64,000 nt of DNA from Bacillus sp. Bos-x628 (GTDB taxonomy: Bacteria > Bacillota > Bacilli > Bacillales > Bacillaceae): the NCBI RefSeq assembly GCF_040500475.1, contig NZ_CP159358.1, forward strand, positions 1,798,001-1,862,000, in the 5' to 3' direction. Within the stretch, counting starts at the first letter, position 1, and the number at the start of each line of letters is the position of its first letter. Shown here piece after piece: positions 56,301 to 64,000 of the stretch. The translations under genes and the position numbers were made by a program. Below the pieces are notes generated by a model, which worked only from the letters and a program-made list of their open reading frames with translations, had not been told where the DNA came from and did no database searches.

Positions 56301-59300
56301 GCCAAGGGAGATTAGTTTCTCGGCAAGAATATTCGCCCGGCTGTTCAGTTCCTCATAAGTCCAGCTTGCGCGGCAGAAGGTCACCGCCTTTTGATGAGGT
56401 GTACTGGTTGCTTGTTGTTCAATCAGGGCATGAATGGTTTGATCTTCTGGGACTTCAAGGATAGGTCCTGACCAATCAGCAAGAAGTGTCTGTTGTTGTT
56501 TATTTGATAACAATTGCAATTGATCTAATGGTTGATCAGGTGCTGAAATCACCTGTTCAATTAGGTAAAGAAAATACTCCTTCCATTTCACTACTGATTT
56601 CTTTTGGAAGATAGACGTATTAAAATCAAAAACAAGCTCAATTTGATCGGCTGATTCTTTTCCTGTTAAGGTCAAATCAAATTTTGCCGTTTTCTCTTCA
56701 AATGACTGCGGCACAATGTGTATGCCGTCCATATTCAAATCACGTATATCGGCATTTTCCATTGAGAACACGACATCAAAGATTGGATGACGGCTTGTAT
56801 CTCGTACCGTTTGTACTTGATCGACCAAATCTTCAAATGGATAGAGTTGATGTTCGTGCGCCTCTAACACAAGGTGATGAACACTTGACGCAAAATCAGC
56901 AAATGGCTGATATCCTGCTGGCTTTGTTCTCAGTGCCAAAGTATTTACAAACATACCGATCACTGATTGAATATCAGGATGGGTTCTACCAACAATAGGT
57001 GAGCCAATAATGATATCATCTTGTCTTGCCAGCTTGCTTAAAAGTGTACTGTAGCATGCAAGTAGCAGTGTATAGGTTGTACAGTTGATGGACCTGACAA
57101 CCTCATCCAGCCGCTTTTTGAATTTTCCATCAATCGTAAATGTAATACGATCTCCTTCAAATGTTCGCACTTTCGGTCTTGGTAGATCTTCAGGCAATAT
57201 CAGCACAGGCAGCTCCCCATGTAATTGTTGGAGCCAAAACGCCTCTTCTTTACTTTTTTGTGCAAGCTGATCTTCACTTTTTGACCAAACAGCATAATCT
57301 TTATATTGAATGGTTAAGTCCTCTAGTTGATCTCCTCGGTACAGTTTCGAAAGTTCATTGATAAGAATATTGACAGACGCACCGTCTGAAATAATATGGT
57401 GCATATCAATCAGTAAATAATGGAGATCGGATGAGACAGGAACGAGACCAACTCTTAATAATGGTGCTTTTTCTAAATCAAATGGACGAATAAAATCCCT
57501 CATCAATTGATGAATATCTTGACCGTTTTCTTCTATTCTTTCAATATTTACAGTGACATCTTTTTCAATTCGTTGAACAGGTTCATTTTGAACAAAACCA
57601 AAGCTCGTCCGGAGCGCTTCGTGACGTTGAACAAGTTGGTCTACCGCATCAGAAAATCGTTTTTCATCAAATAATCCTTCAAGCCTCAGAACAGCAGGCA
57701 TATGATAGCTTTGATCGGCATTTGTTATTTTCTGAAGAACGTACAATCTTTTCTGACCAGATGTGACTGGGTAATATGCCGCCTCTGATGCTTTTTCGAT
57801 CAATTTGACCTCGGTTCGATCAGCTTGATCAACTGCCAGTGCAAATGCCTCTAATGTTGGTGCTTCGAATAAAGATTTTAACGTTAATTCTACTTGCATC
57901 TCTTCATACAGCATATGCAGCATTTTCATGCCTCGTAACGAGTGTCCCCCGCACTCAAAGAAATGATCGTACCTGCCGATTCTCGGAATTTCAAGTACTT
58001 CCTCCCAAATACCTGCTAGCATACACTCTGTATCAGATTGAGGGGCCACATATTCGTTTGTCACTCGCTCACTCACATTAGGTGCTGGTAAAGCCCGTCT
58101 ATCCACTTTGCCATTACCGGTCAGCGGAAACTCATTCAATTGCATGAAGTACGTCGGGACCATATATGCAGGTAATTCACGTGCCACTTGTTCACGTAAA
58201 TCTGCTAAGGAGACAGACCCTTTTGCTGTAAAGTATGCACACAATGTATCATTTGATTTTGCTACAACAACGGCTTCCTTCAATTGAGGATGCCGCAACA
58301 ACTGGTGTTCAATTTCTCCAAGTTCAATCCGTTGTCCTCGAATCTTCACTTGATGATCCATTCGCCCAATAAATTCAACTTCCCCATTTGATAGCCACCT
58401 TGCCAGATCGCCTGTTTTGTACATTTTTTCACCATGTCTGAAAGGATTCTCTACAAACTTCTCGCTTGTCAATTCAGGCTGACCATAATATCCTTTCACC
58501 AGTCCATCTCCGGCGACACACAGCTCTCCAGCAACGCATGGCGGCTGTAAGTGTCCAGACTCATCTAAAATGTACACAGCGGTTTGACTCACTGGCTTTC
58601 CGATTGGGACAGATCGTGCTTGTTCTTCTATTTGATTCACAGGATAATAGGTTGTGAAAATTGTATTTTCAGATGGTCCATACAGGTGAATGAGCTTGTC
58701 TTTCCCAATCGTTTCAAGTGCTGAGACGACATGAGGTACAGAAGCACGCTCTCCGCCAAAAAGAACCTTTCTCACGTGTTTAAGACTGTCCTTTTTCACA
58801 TCAATCAGTAAATTAAAAAGTGCTGTTGTCATCATCAAAATACTGACATCTTCCTTCTCAATCGCTTGAGAAAGCTCATTCATGTTTAAGATCTTGTCTT
58901 TTGGCAGAACAATGAGTTTCGCCCCGTTTAATAAAGCCCCAAACACATCGAACATAAAGGCATCAAATACATAGTTTGATAGACTCATCACCGTGTCTTG
59001 ATTGTGAATCGTGAGATAATTCGACTGCTTCACTGTTCTCAAAATGTTGCGATGTGTCACCATATTTCCTTTAGGCTGGCCTGTTGTACCAGACGTATAA
59101 GTAAGATTCGCCAAGTCCTCGGGCGAAATGTGTACGTCTACATTGGTTTCTGGCTGCTGTTCAATTGTCAGGTTTTCTGTTTCAATGATTGTTCCTTCAA
59201 AGGCTGTAAGCACAGAACGTTGTCGCAACACCTGATGGGTAAGTAAAAATTGTGCATCACTATCGAATAAGAAGTGTTTTACACGCTCATCTGGGAAGTC

Positions 59301-62300
59301 AGGGTCTATTGGCACATAGACTCCACCCGCTTTTAATACCGCCAGAACAGAGATGACCATGTCAGTTGACCGTTCAAAGAATAATGCAGCATTCATTCCT
59401 TTTTCAAAGCCATTTTCTTGCAAGTCATGAGCAAGCTGATTCACACGTCTATTCAGCTCCTGATAGGAAAGAACCGTGTCTCTAAATTGCAGCGCAGGCT
59501 CTTGACCGTATAGCTGAACCTGAGCTTCAAATTGTGTCACAATCGTTTCTTCCGCAGGATATGGTGCAGGTAACGGGTTCCACATTTGTAGCTGAACCTC
59601 TGTCTCATGATCTGACAGCAAACGATACGAACGAATGACTTCGTGAGGTGCATCGACCATCTGTTCAAGAAGATAAACGTAATGCTTCACCATTTGCTCC
59701 GCTGTACTTCGTTTAAATAACGTTGTACTATAGTCGAGGACAAAAGATAAACCATCACTTGAATCAACCGCCTGCAACGTCAAATCAAATTTGGCGATAT
59801 GAAAATTGGTTTCCTCTACCTCCACTTTCATATCTCCAATTTGCTGTATAGACGAATGATCAGGCGTAACCGTAAAGACTGTATCGAAGAGTGGATGACG
59901 GCTAAAATCCCTTTGTAAATTCAGTTTTTCAAGCAAACGCTCAAATGGATATTGCTGATGCTCAAACGCCTGTACTGTCTTTTCCTTCACATGCTCGATC
60001 AACTGCGTCATGGTGGCATTCGATTCAACCTCTGACCGCAAAGGGATGGTCTGTACAAACATGCCGATCATCTCGTGCAGATCTGCATGTCCCCGACCAG
60101 CCACAGGTGTTCCTACCACGAACTCCTTTTGCCCCGTGTATTTCGCAAGCAATGTATAGTAAGCAGAAAGCAGTACCGTATACAGTGTCGTATGATGTTT
60201 CGTAGCAAGCTCCTGTAACTGATTTCTTAATGTATCATCTACTACTTTTGTGACACGATCCCCAATAAAGGATTGAACAGCCGGACGCTGATAATCTGTC
60301 AGTAGCTGTAAAGCCGGTATGTCATCGGAAAATTCCCGAAGCCAGAAGGCTTCTTCCTTTTGAAAACCTTGATCTGATAGGTGCTTTTGCCAAACAGCAT
60401 AGTCTTGGTATTGGAGTGGCAATGGTTCTTTGACCAACTCCTCATAATCATCCGACAGCTCGCGCAGGATCAAATCAATCGAAAGCCCGTCTGAAATCAG
60501 ATGATGCATATCGAAGAACAAAAGATGTTCCCGATCATGTATTGGCTTCAATCCGATACGAAGAAGCGGTGCACGCTCAAGGTCAAACGGTCTGACAAAA
60601 TGCTTCATGTTCTCTTCCATCGTACCATCCGGCAACTTTTCTATTTGAAATTGAACTGATGAGGCTACTCGCTGACGAGGGACGCCTTTAATTGAATGGA
60701 AAGAAGTGCGCAAAATATCATGACGTGTCATTAGCCTTTCAAACGCTTTAGTCAGCCTCTTTACTTGCAGCTCTCCCTTCAATCTCACCACAGCCGGCAT
60801 ATGATACGCTGTACTTTGCTCCAATTGACTCACCATATACACCCGCATTTGCGATGGTGACAACGGATAATCGTCAGAAACAGTCGCTTTTGGAATGCTC
60901 GTTTTAGGCGATTCATCCGCTTGCGCAATAAACGCTGCCAATGCTACAATCGTCTGTTGTTCAAACAAAACAGACAACGGAACCTCTACATGAAATGCTC
61001 GCTGAATTTCTGTCAGCAAAGTCATTGCCTTAAGAGAATTCCCCCCTCGCTCAAAGAACGAATCGTACACACCCATTTTCTCTTGATCAAGTACCTCTTC
61101 CCATAAGCGTACAAGCTCCGCTTCCAGATCATTTCTAGGTGCAACATATACAGCACTAATAGCTTTGTCTCCTTTTAAAGCAGCAAGCGCACGTCTATCG
61201 ACTTTCCCACTCACTGTGAGCGGAAACACATCAATTTCTTTGAAATAGAGAGGAACCATGTAAGCTGGAAGCTGATTTTTAATCCTAGCTTGCAGCATTT
61301 CTACTGACACGCCGTCGCAAGTGGCTTGATAATAAGCGCTCAATACCTTTTCACCGTCTGCTTCATTGACGACTAGTACCACTGCCTTATCAACACCATC
61401 TATCTGCTCAATCACTGCTTCAATTTCGCCTGTTTCTATGCGGTATCCTCTCAATTTCACTTGATCGTCCATTCTTCCAAGATAATCAATCGTGCCATCT
61501 GGAAGCCACCTGACGAGATCCCCTGTTCGATACATTGTCTCATGGGAAGAAAACGGGTCCGGCGTAAACACTTTTTTCGTCAACTCAGGCTGATTCAAAT
61601 ATCCCCGTCCAACCCCTATACCGGCAATGCATAACTCTCCGGCAGCACCATGCATTTGTAATTGCTGGTGCTCATTTAAAATATAAATACGATGATGACC
61701 AAGCGGTTTCCCAATTGAGACAGACCGCTGTTCAGATGCCGCTTGAAGTTCATTGAGATCAATTCGATGCACAGTCGCATCCACACACGTCTCCGTAGGA
61801 CCATACACATTCCATAGTGTGAATTCAGGCTGGCACATACGAACTGCTTCAATGAGGGACTGAGCCGCTTTTTTCGGTAACGCTTCCCCGCCAATCAGCA
61901 TGTGAGTCAGCGAAAGACCGTTCAAATCCTCCGCCGCCAGTAAAAGCTGCACATGTGCCGGTGTCCCGTCTGTCGCCTCTATTTGGTACTCTCTATAATA
62001 GGCTGCTAGCTGCATTCCATTTCGTGTTATTTCTCTTGGAACGATATGCAGCGTATACCCGAATAAAAGCGCGGCAAAGATTTGTTTCACCGAAGCATCG
62101 AAGTGAAACGGTGCCAAGAGCGCCATTTGAAGCTGACTTGCCCCTTGATAGATTTCATCATGTAAAGCATGGACTAAATGATGTAGCTGAAGATGCTCAA
62201 TCATGACGCCCTTCGGTTTTCCAGTCGTTCCTGATGTATAAATCATATAAGCTAAATCCTGCGGTAACGCCTCATCCAGCAGCTTAGGCAGCAAGCTGTC

Positions 62301-64000
62301 ATCTGACAGAACATCCTTTTGCACCACCATTTTCTCTGTCAGATGCGGGTATCGCTCTACTAATGACTTCTCTGTTAAAATAATGGGAGCACCTGAATCT
62401 TCTACAATATATTGGATACGCTCATCAGGTAATGCCGGATCAATCGGTACATAGGCCCCGCCGGCCTTTAAAATGCCGAAAATAGCAGATATCGCATCCG
62501 CTGTTCGCTCCATTAAAACAGCGACAGGCACGTCACGCGAAACACCTTTCATCTGTAAATATCTTGCGATTTTTACCGCCTCTTGGTGCAGTTCGCCATA
62601 TGTCCGTGTTCCATTCTCCGCTACAACGGCTAGTTGCTTTGAATAAACATCTGCGGCAACATCAAACAAGTGATGAATCGGTTTCGCTTCCGGCAGTTGA
62701 AACGATTTACCTTCCGACAATTGAAGCAGATACTTTTGTTCCTTCATTGTCAGAAGAGGCAATTTCCCAATCAACTGATCAGGCTGAGAGACAGCAGCTT
62801 CTAGTAAAATGGCGAGCCGCTCAAACATCAGGCTCATTTCATCTTCGCTGAACAGCTCTGTACGGTAATCAAAATCAATAGTCAATGTATCAGTATCCCA
62901 GCGATCCTTTACATGAATAGAGATATCATTCATTCCGCTTCCGCTAAAAATTGGCTCTGTGATGAAAGAGATATTCTCTTTTTTCTGCCACTGCATAACC
63001 TGATATTCTATCGAAATATCAAAAAGGCGCCCTGTAAATCCCTCTCTCTCAAGCAAATCATTCATCAACAGATTGTAAGGGTATTTTTGGTGACGCAAGA
63101 CTTTCATCTGATCAGCCATGACATGTTTCACGAAGTCAATAAAAGAATGAGACGCATGGACAGTTGCCCGCATAGGAATGGTCGACACAAACATGCCAAT
63201 CATCTTTTTCTCTTTGGCATTTGTCCGGTTGCCCATAAAGGTCCCCAGTACAACATCCTCAATGCCGCTAAATCGACGTAAATATATATATACTGCGGAC
63301 AAAAACAGAGATAACATACTTACTTTTTGTTCTTCACAAAAAGCACGCAATTTCTCTTTTAAAGAATCAGGAATATCCCTAGAAAACCGTTCCGCATTTA
63401 AGCTCACATGATAACCCTGATGCTGCTTTAAAGAAGCAAATGCTGGGATATGTGCAAATTGCTTGTTCCAAAAAACTTGATCCTTTTGAAATCGTTTAGA
63501 AGATTCATAGGTTTGTTCACTCATGATGTGATCAACGAAGGAAATGTCCTCAACTTCGCAAACCTCAGCCCCATGCAGCATGTCATGATATAAATCCATC
63601 ATGCGATTACCCATCAAGATAATGGAAATACCATCGGCGATAATATGATGGGCTTTGCAGAACAGCCAGCATTCTTCTTCACTGATTTGAAAGACTGTAA
63701 ACTCAATCAGAGGACTGTCAATCATCGCCATCGGCTTGCGAATTTGTTCTTTCGCCCACGCCCTTACAGCCTCTTCACTCCAACCGTTCACAATGCGAAT
63801 CGGGCATTTCTCATATGGTTTGATATATTGAACAGGCTCCTCCTGCTCATTTTGATAAACCAGCCTTAAACGAAGAGAGTCAGTTTGGCGAATGTATTCT
63901 TGAAGAACATCAACGACCAAAGAAGGTTTTATACCTGATACTGATCTTAATCTGGCAAACCCACCTAAATTAGAAATACTTGTACCTGGATAAAACCTTT
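53337..64000 (-). CDS. srfAA: Surfactin-type synthetase SrfAA: starter C and three modules plus E, 5' truncated
   Basis: At least 3553 residues; the frame stays open to the window edge and reads FYPGTSISNLGGLARLRSV upstream of the TTG at 63920, so only about 20 N-terminal residues are missing. Numbering from 63920: lipoinitiating C (HHIIADG, about 90), A1 (about 563; code DAKDLGVVDK, glutamate), T1 (GGNSLKAM, about 960), C2 (HHLISDG), A2 (about 1608; code DAFMLGLIFK, close to the surfactin leucine code DAFMLGMVFK), T2 (about 1990), C3 (HHIISDGAS), A3 (about 2638; DAWFLGNVVK, leucine), T3 (GGDSIKG, about 3008), E (about 3197; LEGHGREE). The starter C domain joins a beta-hydroxy fatty acid to Glu. 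The tail (TPSDVGDDDLTIDELEKL) is a donor COM segment for SrfAB. The srfA promoter lies outside the window. Confidence 0.93.
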   Translation of the reverse strand, partial: RFYPGTSISNLGGFARLRSVSGIKPSLVVDVLQEYIRQTDSLRLRLVYQNEQEEPVQYIKPYEKCPIRIVNGWSEEAVRAWAKEQIRKPMAMIDSPLIEFTVFQISEEECWLFCKAHHIIADGISIILMGNRMMDLYHDMLHGAEVCEVEDISFVDHIMSEQTYESSKRFQKDQVFWNKQFAHIPAFASLKQHQGYHVSLNAERFSRDIPDSLKEKLRAFCEEQKVSMLSLFLSAVYIYLRRFSGIEDVVLGTFMGNRTNAKEKKMIGMFVSTIPMRATVHASHSFIDFVKHVMADQMKVLRHQKYPYNLLMNDLLEREGFTGRLFDISIEYQVMQWQKKENISFITEPIFSGSGMNDISIHVKDRWDTDTLTIDFDYRTELFSEDEMSLMFERLAILLEAAVSQPDQLIGKLPLLTMKEQKYLLQLSEGKSFQLPEAKPIHHLFDVAADVYSKQLAVVAENGTRTYGELHQEAVKIARYLQMKGVSRDVPVAVLMERTADAISAIFGILKAGGAYVPIDPALPDERIQYIVEDSGAPIILTEKSLVERYPHLTEKMVVQKDVLSDDSLLPKLLDEALPQDLAYMIYTSGTTGKPKGVMIEHLQLHHLVHALHDEIYQGASQLQMALLAPFHFDASVKQIFAALLFGYTLHIVPREITRNGMQLAAYYREYQIEATDGTPAHVQLLLAAEDLNGLSLTHMLIGGEALPKKAAQSLIEAVRMCQPEFTLWNVYGPTETCVDATVHRIDLNELQAASEQRSVSIGKPLGHHRIYILNEHQQLQMHGAAGELCIAGIGVGRGYLNQPELTKKVFTPDPFSSHETMYRTGDLVRWLPDGTIDYLGRMDDQVKLRGYRIETGEIEAVIEQIDGVDKAVVLVVNEADGEKVLSAYYQATCDGVSVEMLQARIKNQLPAYMVPLYFKEIDVFPLTVSGKVDRRALAALKGDKAISAVYVAPRNDLEAELVRLWEEVLDQEKMGVYDSFFERGGNSLKAMTLLTEIQRAFHVEVPLSVLFEQQTIVALAAFIAQADESPKTSIPKATVSDDYPLSPSQMRVYMVSQLEQSTAYHMPAVVRLKGELQVKRLTKAFERLMTRHDILRTSFHSIKGVPRQRVASSVQFQIEKLPDGTMEENMKHFVRPFDLERAPLLRIGLKPIHDREHLLFFDMHHLISDGLSIDLILRELSDDYEELVKEPLPLQYQDYAVWQKHLSDQGFQKEEAFWLREFSDDIPALQLLTDYQRPAVQSFIGDRVTKVVDDTLRNQLQELATKHHTTLYTVLLSAYYTLLAKYTGQKEFVVGTPVAGRGHADLHEMIGMFVQTIPLRSEVESNATMTQLIEHVKEKTVQAFEHQQYPFERLLEKLNLQRDFSRHPLFDTVFTVTPDHSSIQQIGDMKVEVEETNFHIAKFDLTLQAVDSSDGLSFVLDYSTTLFKRSTAEQMVKHYVYLLEQMVDAPHEVIRSYRLLSDHETEVQLQMWNPLPAPYPAEETIVTQFEAQVQLYGQEPALQFRDTVLSYQELNRRVNQLAHDLQENGFEKGMNAALFFERSTDMVISVLAVLKAGGVYVPIDPDFPDERVKHFLFDSDAQFLLTHQVLRQRSVLTAFEGTIIETENLTIEQQPETNVDVHISPEDLANLTYTSGTTGQPKGNMVTHRNILRTVKQSNYLTIHNQDTVMSLSNYVFDAFMFDVFGALLNGAKLIVLPKDKILNMNELSQAIEKEDVSILMMTTALFNLLIDVKKDSLKHVRKVLFGGERASVPHVVSALETIGKDKLIHLYGPSENTIFTTYYPVNQIEEQARSVPIGKPVSQTAVYILDESGHLQPPCVAGELCVAGDGLVKGYYGQPELTSEKFVENPFRHGEKMYKTGDLARWLSNGEVEFIGRMDHQVKIRGQRIELGEIEHQLLRHPQLKEAVVVAKSNDTLCAYFTAKGSVSLADLREQVARELPAYMVPTYFMQLNEFPLTGNGKVDRRALPAPNVSERVTNEYVAPQSDTECMLAGIWEEVLEIPRIGRYDHFFECGGHSLRGMKMLHMLYEEMQVELTLKSLFEAPTLEAFALAVDQADRTEVKLIEKASEAAYYPVTSGQKRLYVLQKITNADQSYHMPAVLRLEGLFDEKRFSDAVDQLVQRHEALRTSFGFVQNEPVQRIEKDVTVNIERIEENGQDIHQLMRDFIRPFDLEKAPLLRVGLVPVSSDLHYLLIDMHHIISDGASVNILINELSKLYRGDQLEDLTIQYKDYAVWSKSEDQLAQKSKEEAFWLQQLHGELPVLILPEDLPRPKVRTFEGDRITFTIDGKFKKRLDEVVRSINCTTYTLLLACYSTLLSKLARQDDIIIGSPIVGRTHPDIQSVIGMFVNTLALRTKPAGYQPFADFASSVHHLVLEAHEHQLYPFEDLVDQVQTVRDTSRHPIFDVVFSMENADIRDLNMDGIHIVPQSFEEKTAKFDLTLTGKESADQIELVFDFNTSIFQKKSVVKWKEYFLYLIEQVISAPDQPLDQLQLLSNKQQQTLLADWSGPILEVPEDQTIHALIEQQATSTPHQKAVTFCRASWTYEELNSRANILAEKLISLGTKPGDRVGILTRPSLEMSAALLGVLKAGAVFVPMDADYPKQRIAYMLEDCGAEVLLIQKDLPVPLPFTGCVLHLEEAFEGEAQDVHVHVKPTDLAYIIYTSGTTGKPKGVMIEHQSLVNLCFWHKNAFEVTSADRTAKYAGFGFDASIWEMFPTWISGAELHIIDEAIRLDIVKLNTYFNEEGITIAFLPTQLCEQFMTLENDSLRYLLTGGDKLKQVKPVRYTLVNNYGPTENTVVATSGIIEPNQGTLPIGTAIANTRFYIMSSLYDLSPPGVPGELIVAGKGLARGYWHLPEETDQRFVADPFYPGERMYRTGDLVKWTEDGELIYIGRKDHQVKIRGFRIELSEIEAHLLALDSVKEAVVTTVQNAGGQTALAAYVVTDEETSTLQESLKRTLPEYMMPSWIMRLDQLPVTVNGKVDHKALPDPDMEANQTAYEAPRDELETLLCDIWADVLGVNRVGIHDHFFFLGGDSIKGIQMASRLTQKGWKLDMKLLFQHPTIAEIRPYLEEADLMTADQSPVEGEVILTPIQRWFFERKFSNQHHWNQSIMLHAPNGLDEAVTRQVLQQLIVHHDALRLVYTFTDGSIVQRHRGLQENEVTVKVMEVHGEQSQQMQQVEELANEVQASISLTEGPLVKSAIFRTEQGDHLFIAVHHLVIDGVSWRIFLEDFMVLYEQSKRGETFTLPNKTHSFKEYAQHLTEYALSDELLEEITYWKKVLAHPVKPLQKDHVTTDQRMLHAQTINFTLSQDETQHLLTDVHEAYHTDVNDILLTALGLSMKEWTGEDKHFIHLEGHGREEIFPKLNLSRTIGWFTSMYPVLLDMSYADDLSYQIKHLKEELRHIPNKGVGYGILKYLTPDKMKGDIPFDVTPEVSFNYLGQFDEQIGGGELKRSSWNAGQSLSPESEKPHALDIVGFIEQGVLSVTIAYHKLEFEEGTMERFKDLLETNVKSLISHCVSQDETQITPSDVGDDDLTIDELEKLMDIF
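54661..56482. repeat. 1.8-kb near-identical A-T unit, copy in srfAA module 3
   Basis: Partner of 43947-45768 (direct orientation). Both copies encode the leucine code DAWFLGNVVK followed by carrier and the start of an epimerase. The few differences are mostly silent; examples are Ala/Ser in FPTWIAG versus FPTWISG and Val/Ile in GELVVAG versus GELIVAG. Confidence 0.92.

Noticed and set aside
63900..63920. TTG at 63920 as the start of srfAA
   Set aside because: The frame continues to the window edge with sequence typical of the SrfAA starter C domain (FYPGTSISNL), so the real start is outside.
1..64000. CRISPR arrays, tRNA or rRNA genes
   Set aside because: No regularly spaced short repeats, cloverleaf-like sequences or rRNA segments were recognised on either strand.

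Overview
The window reads as chromosomal DNA of a low-GC Firmicute, most likely the Bacillus pumilus group (pumilus/safensis/altitudinis). From memory of B. subtilis, the left half keeps the order gabR - ycnC - ycnB - yclM(thrD) - yclK - yclJ - yclG - yclF - tcyA - tcyB - tcyC - yczE - sfp - srfA, here in reverse orientation. The A-domain codes of the surfactin-type synthetase predict a pumilacidin-like heptapeptide, which supports that assignment.

Layout. 1-6131: a partial MocR/GabR-type regulator, a TetR repressor with its drug exporter, aspartokinase III and a GAF-STAS protein. 6226-8344: the YclJK two-component system. 8477-9069: a decayed beta-helix gene (yclG). 9286-10779: a POT peptide transporter, followed by a dead IS-like element. 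11138-13832: a lipase/small-protein island that resembles a type VII-secreted lipase effector locus with two DUF1433-like membrane proteins. 14021-15457: a RocE-like amino acid permease. 15779-18029: tcyABC cystine ABC transporter. 18127-18465: broken yczE. 18607-19299: sfp phosphopantetheinyl transferase.

19586-64000 (minus strand, running off the right edge) looks like one giant NRPS operon, srfAA-srfAB-srfAC-[two extra synthetase genes]-srfAD, with gaps of about 6-62 nt and a strong terminator at 19550. SrfAA/AB/AC form a complete seven-module line ending in its own thioesterase (Glu-Leu-D-Leu-aliphatic-Asp-D-Leu-Ile/Val). The two genes between srfAC and srfAD encode a second complete line, AL-KR-T-C-A-T-E-C plus AL-KR-T-C-A-T-TE. 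This is the architecture of cereulide/valinomycin-type depsipeptide synthetases: two alpha-keto-acid-loading, ketoreducing modules alternating with two amino-acid modules. Between the two proteins lies a vestigial A domain, lacking its A1-A5 part, split exactly by a stop codon that overlaps a ribosome binding site.

How the genes fit together: Sfp would activate all carrier domains (12 seen here), SrfAD would edit misprimed carriers for both lines, and two different products would share one transcript. The product of the second line is inferred from domain order only.
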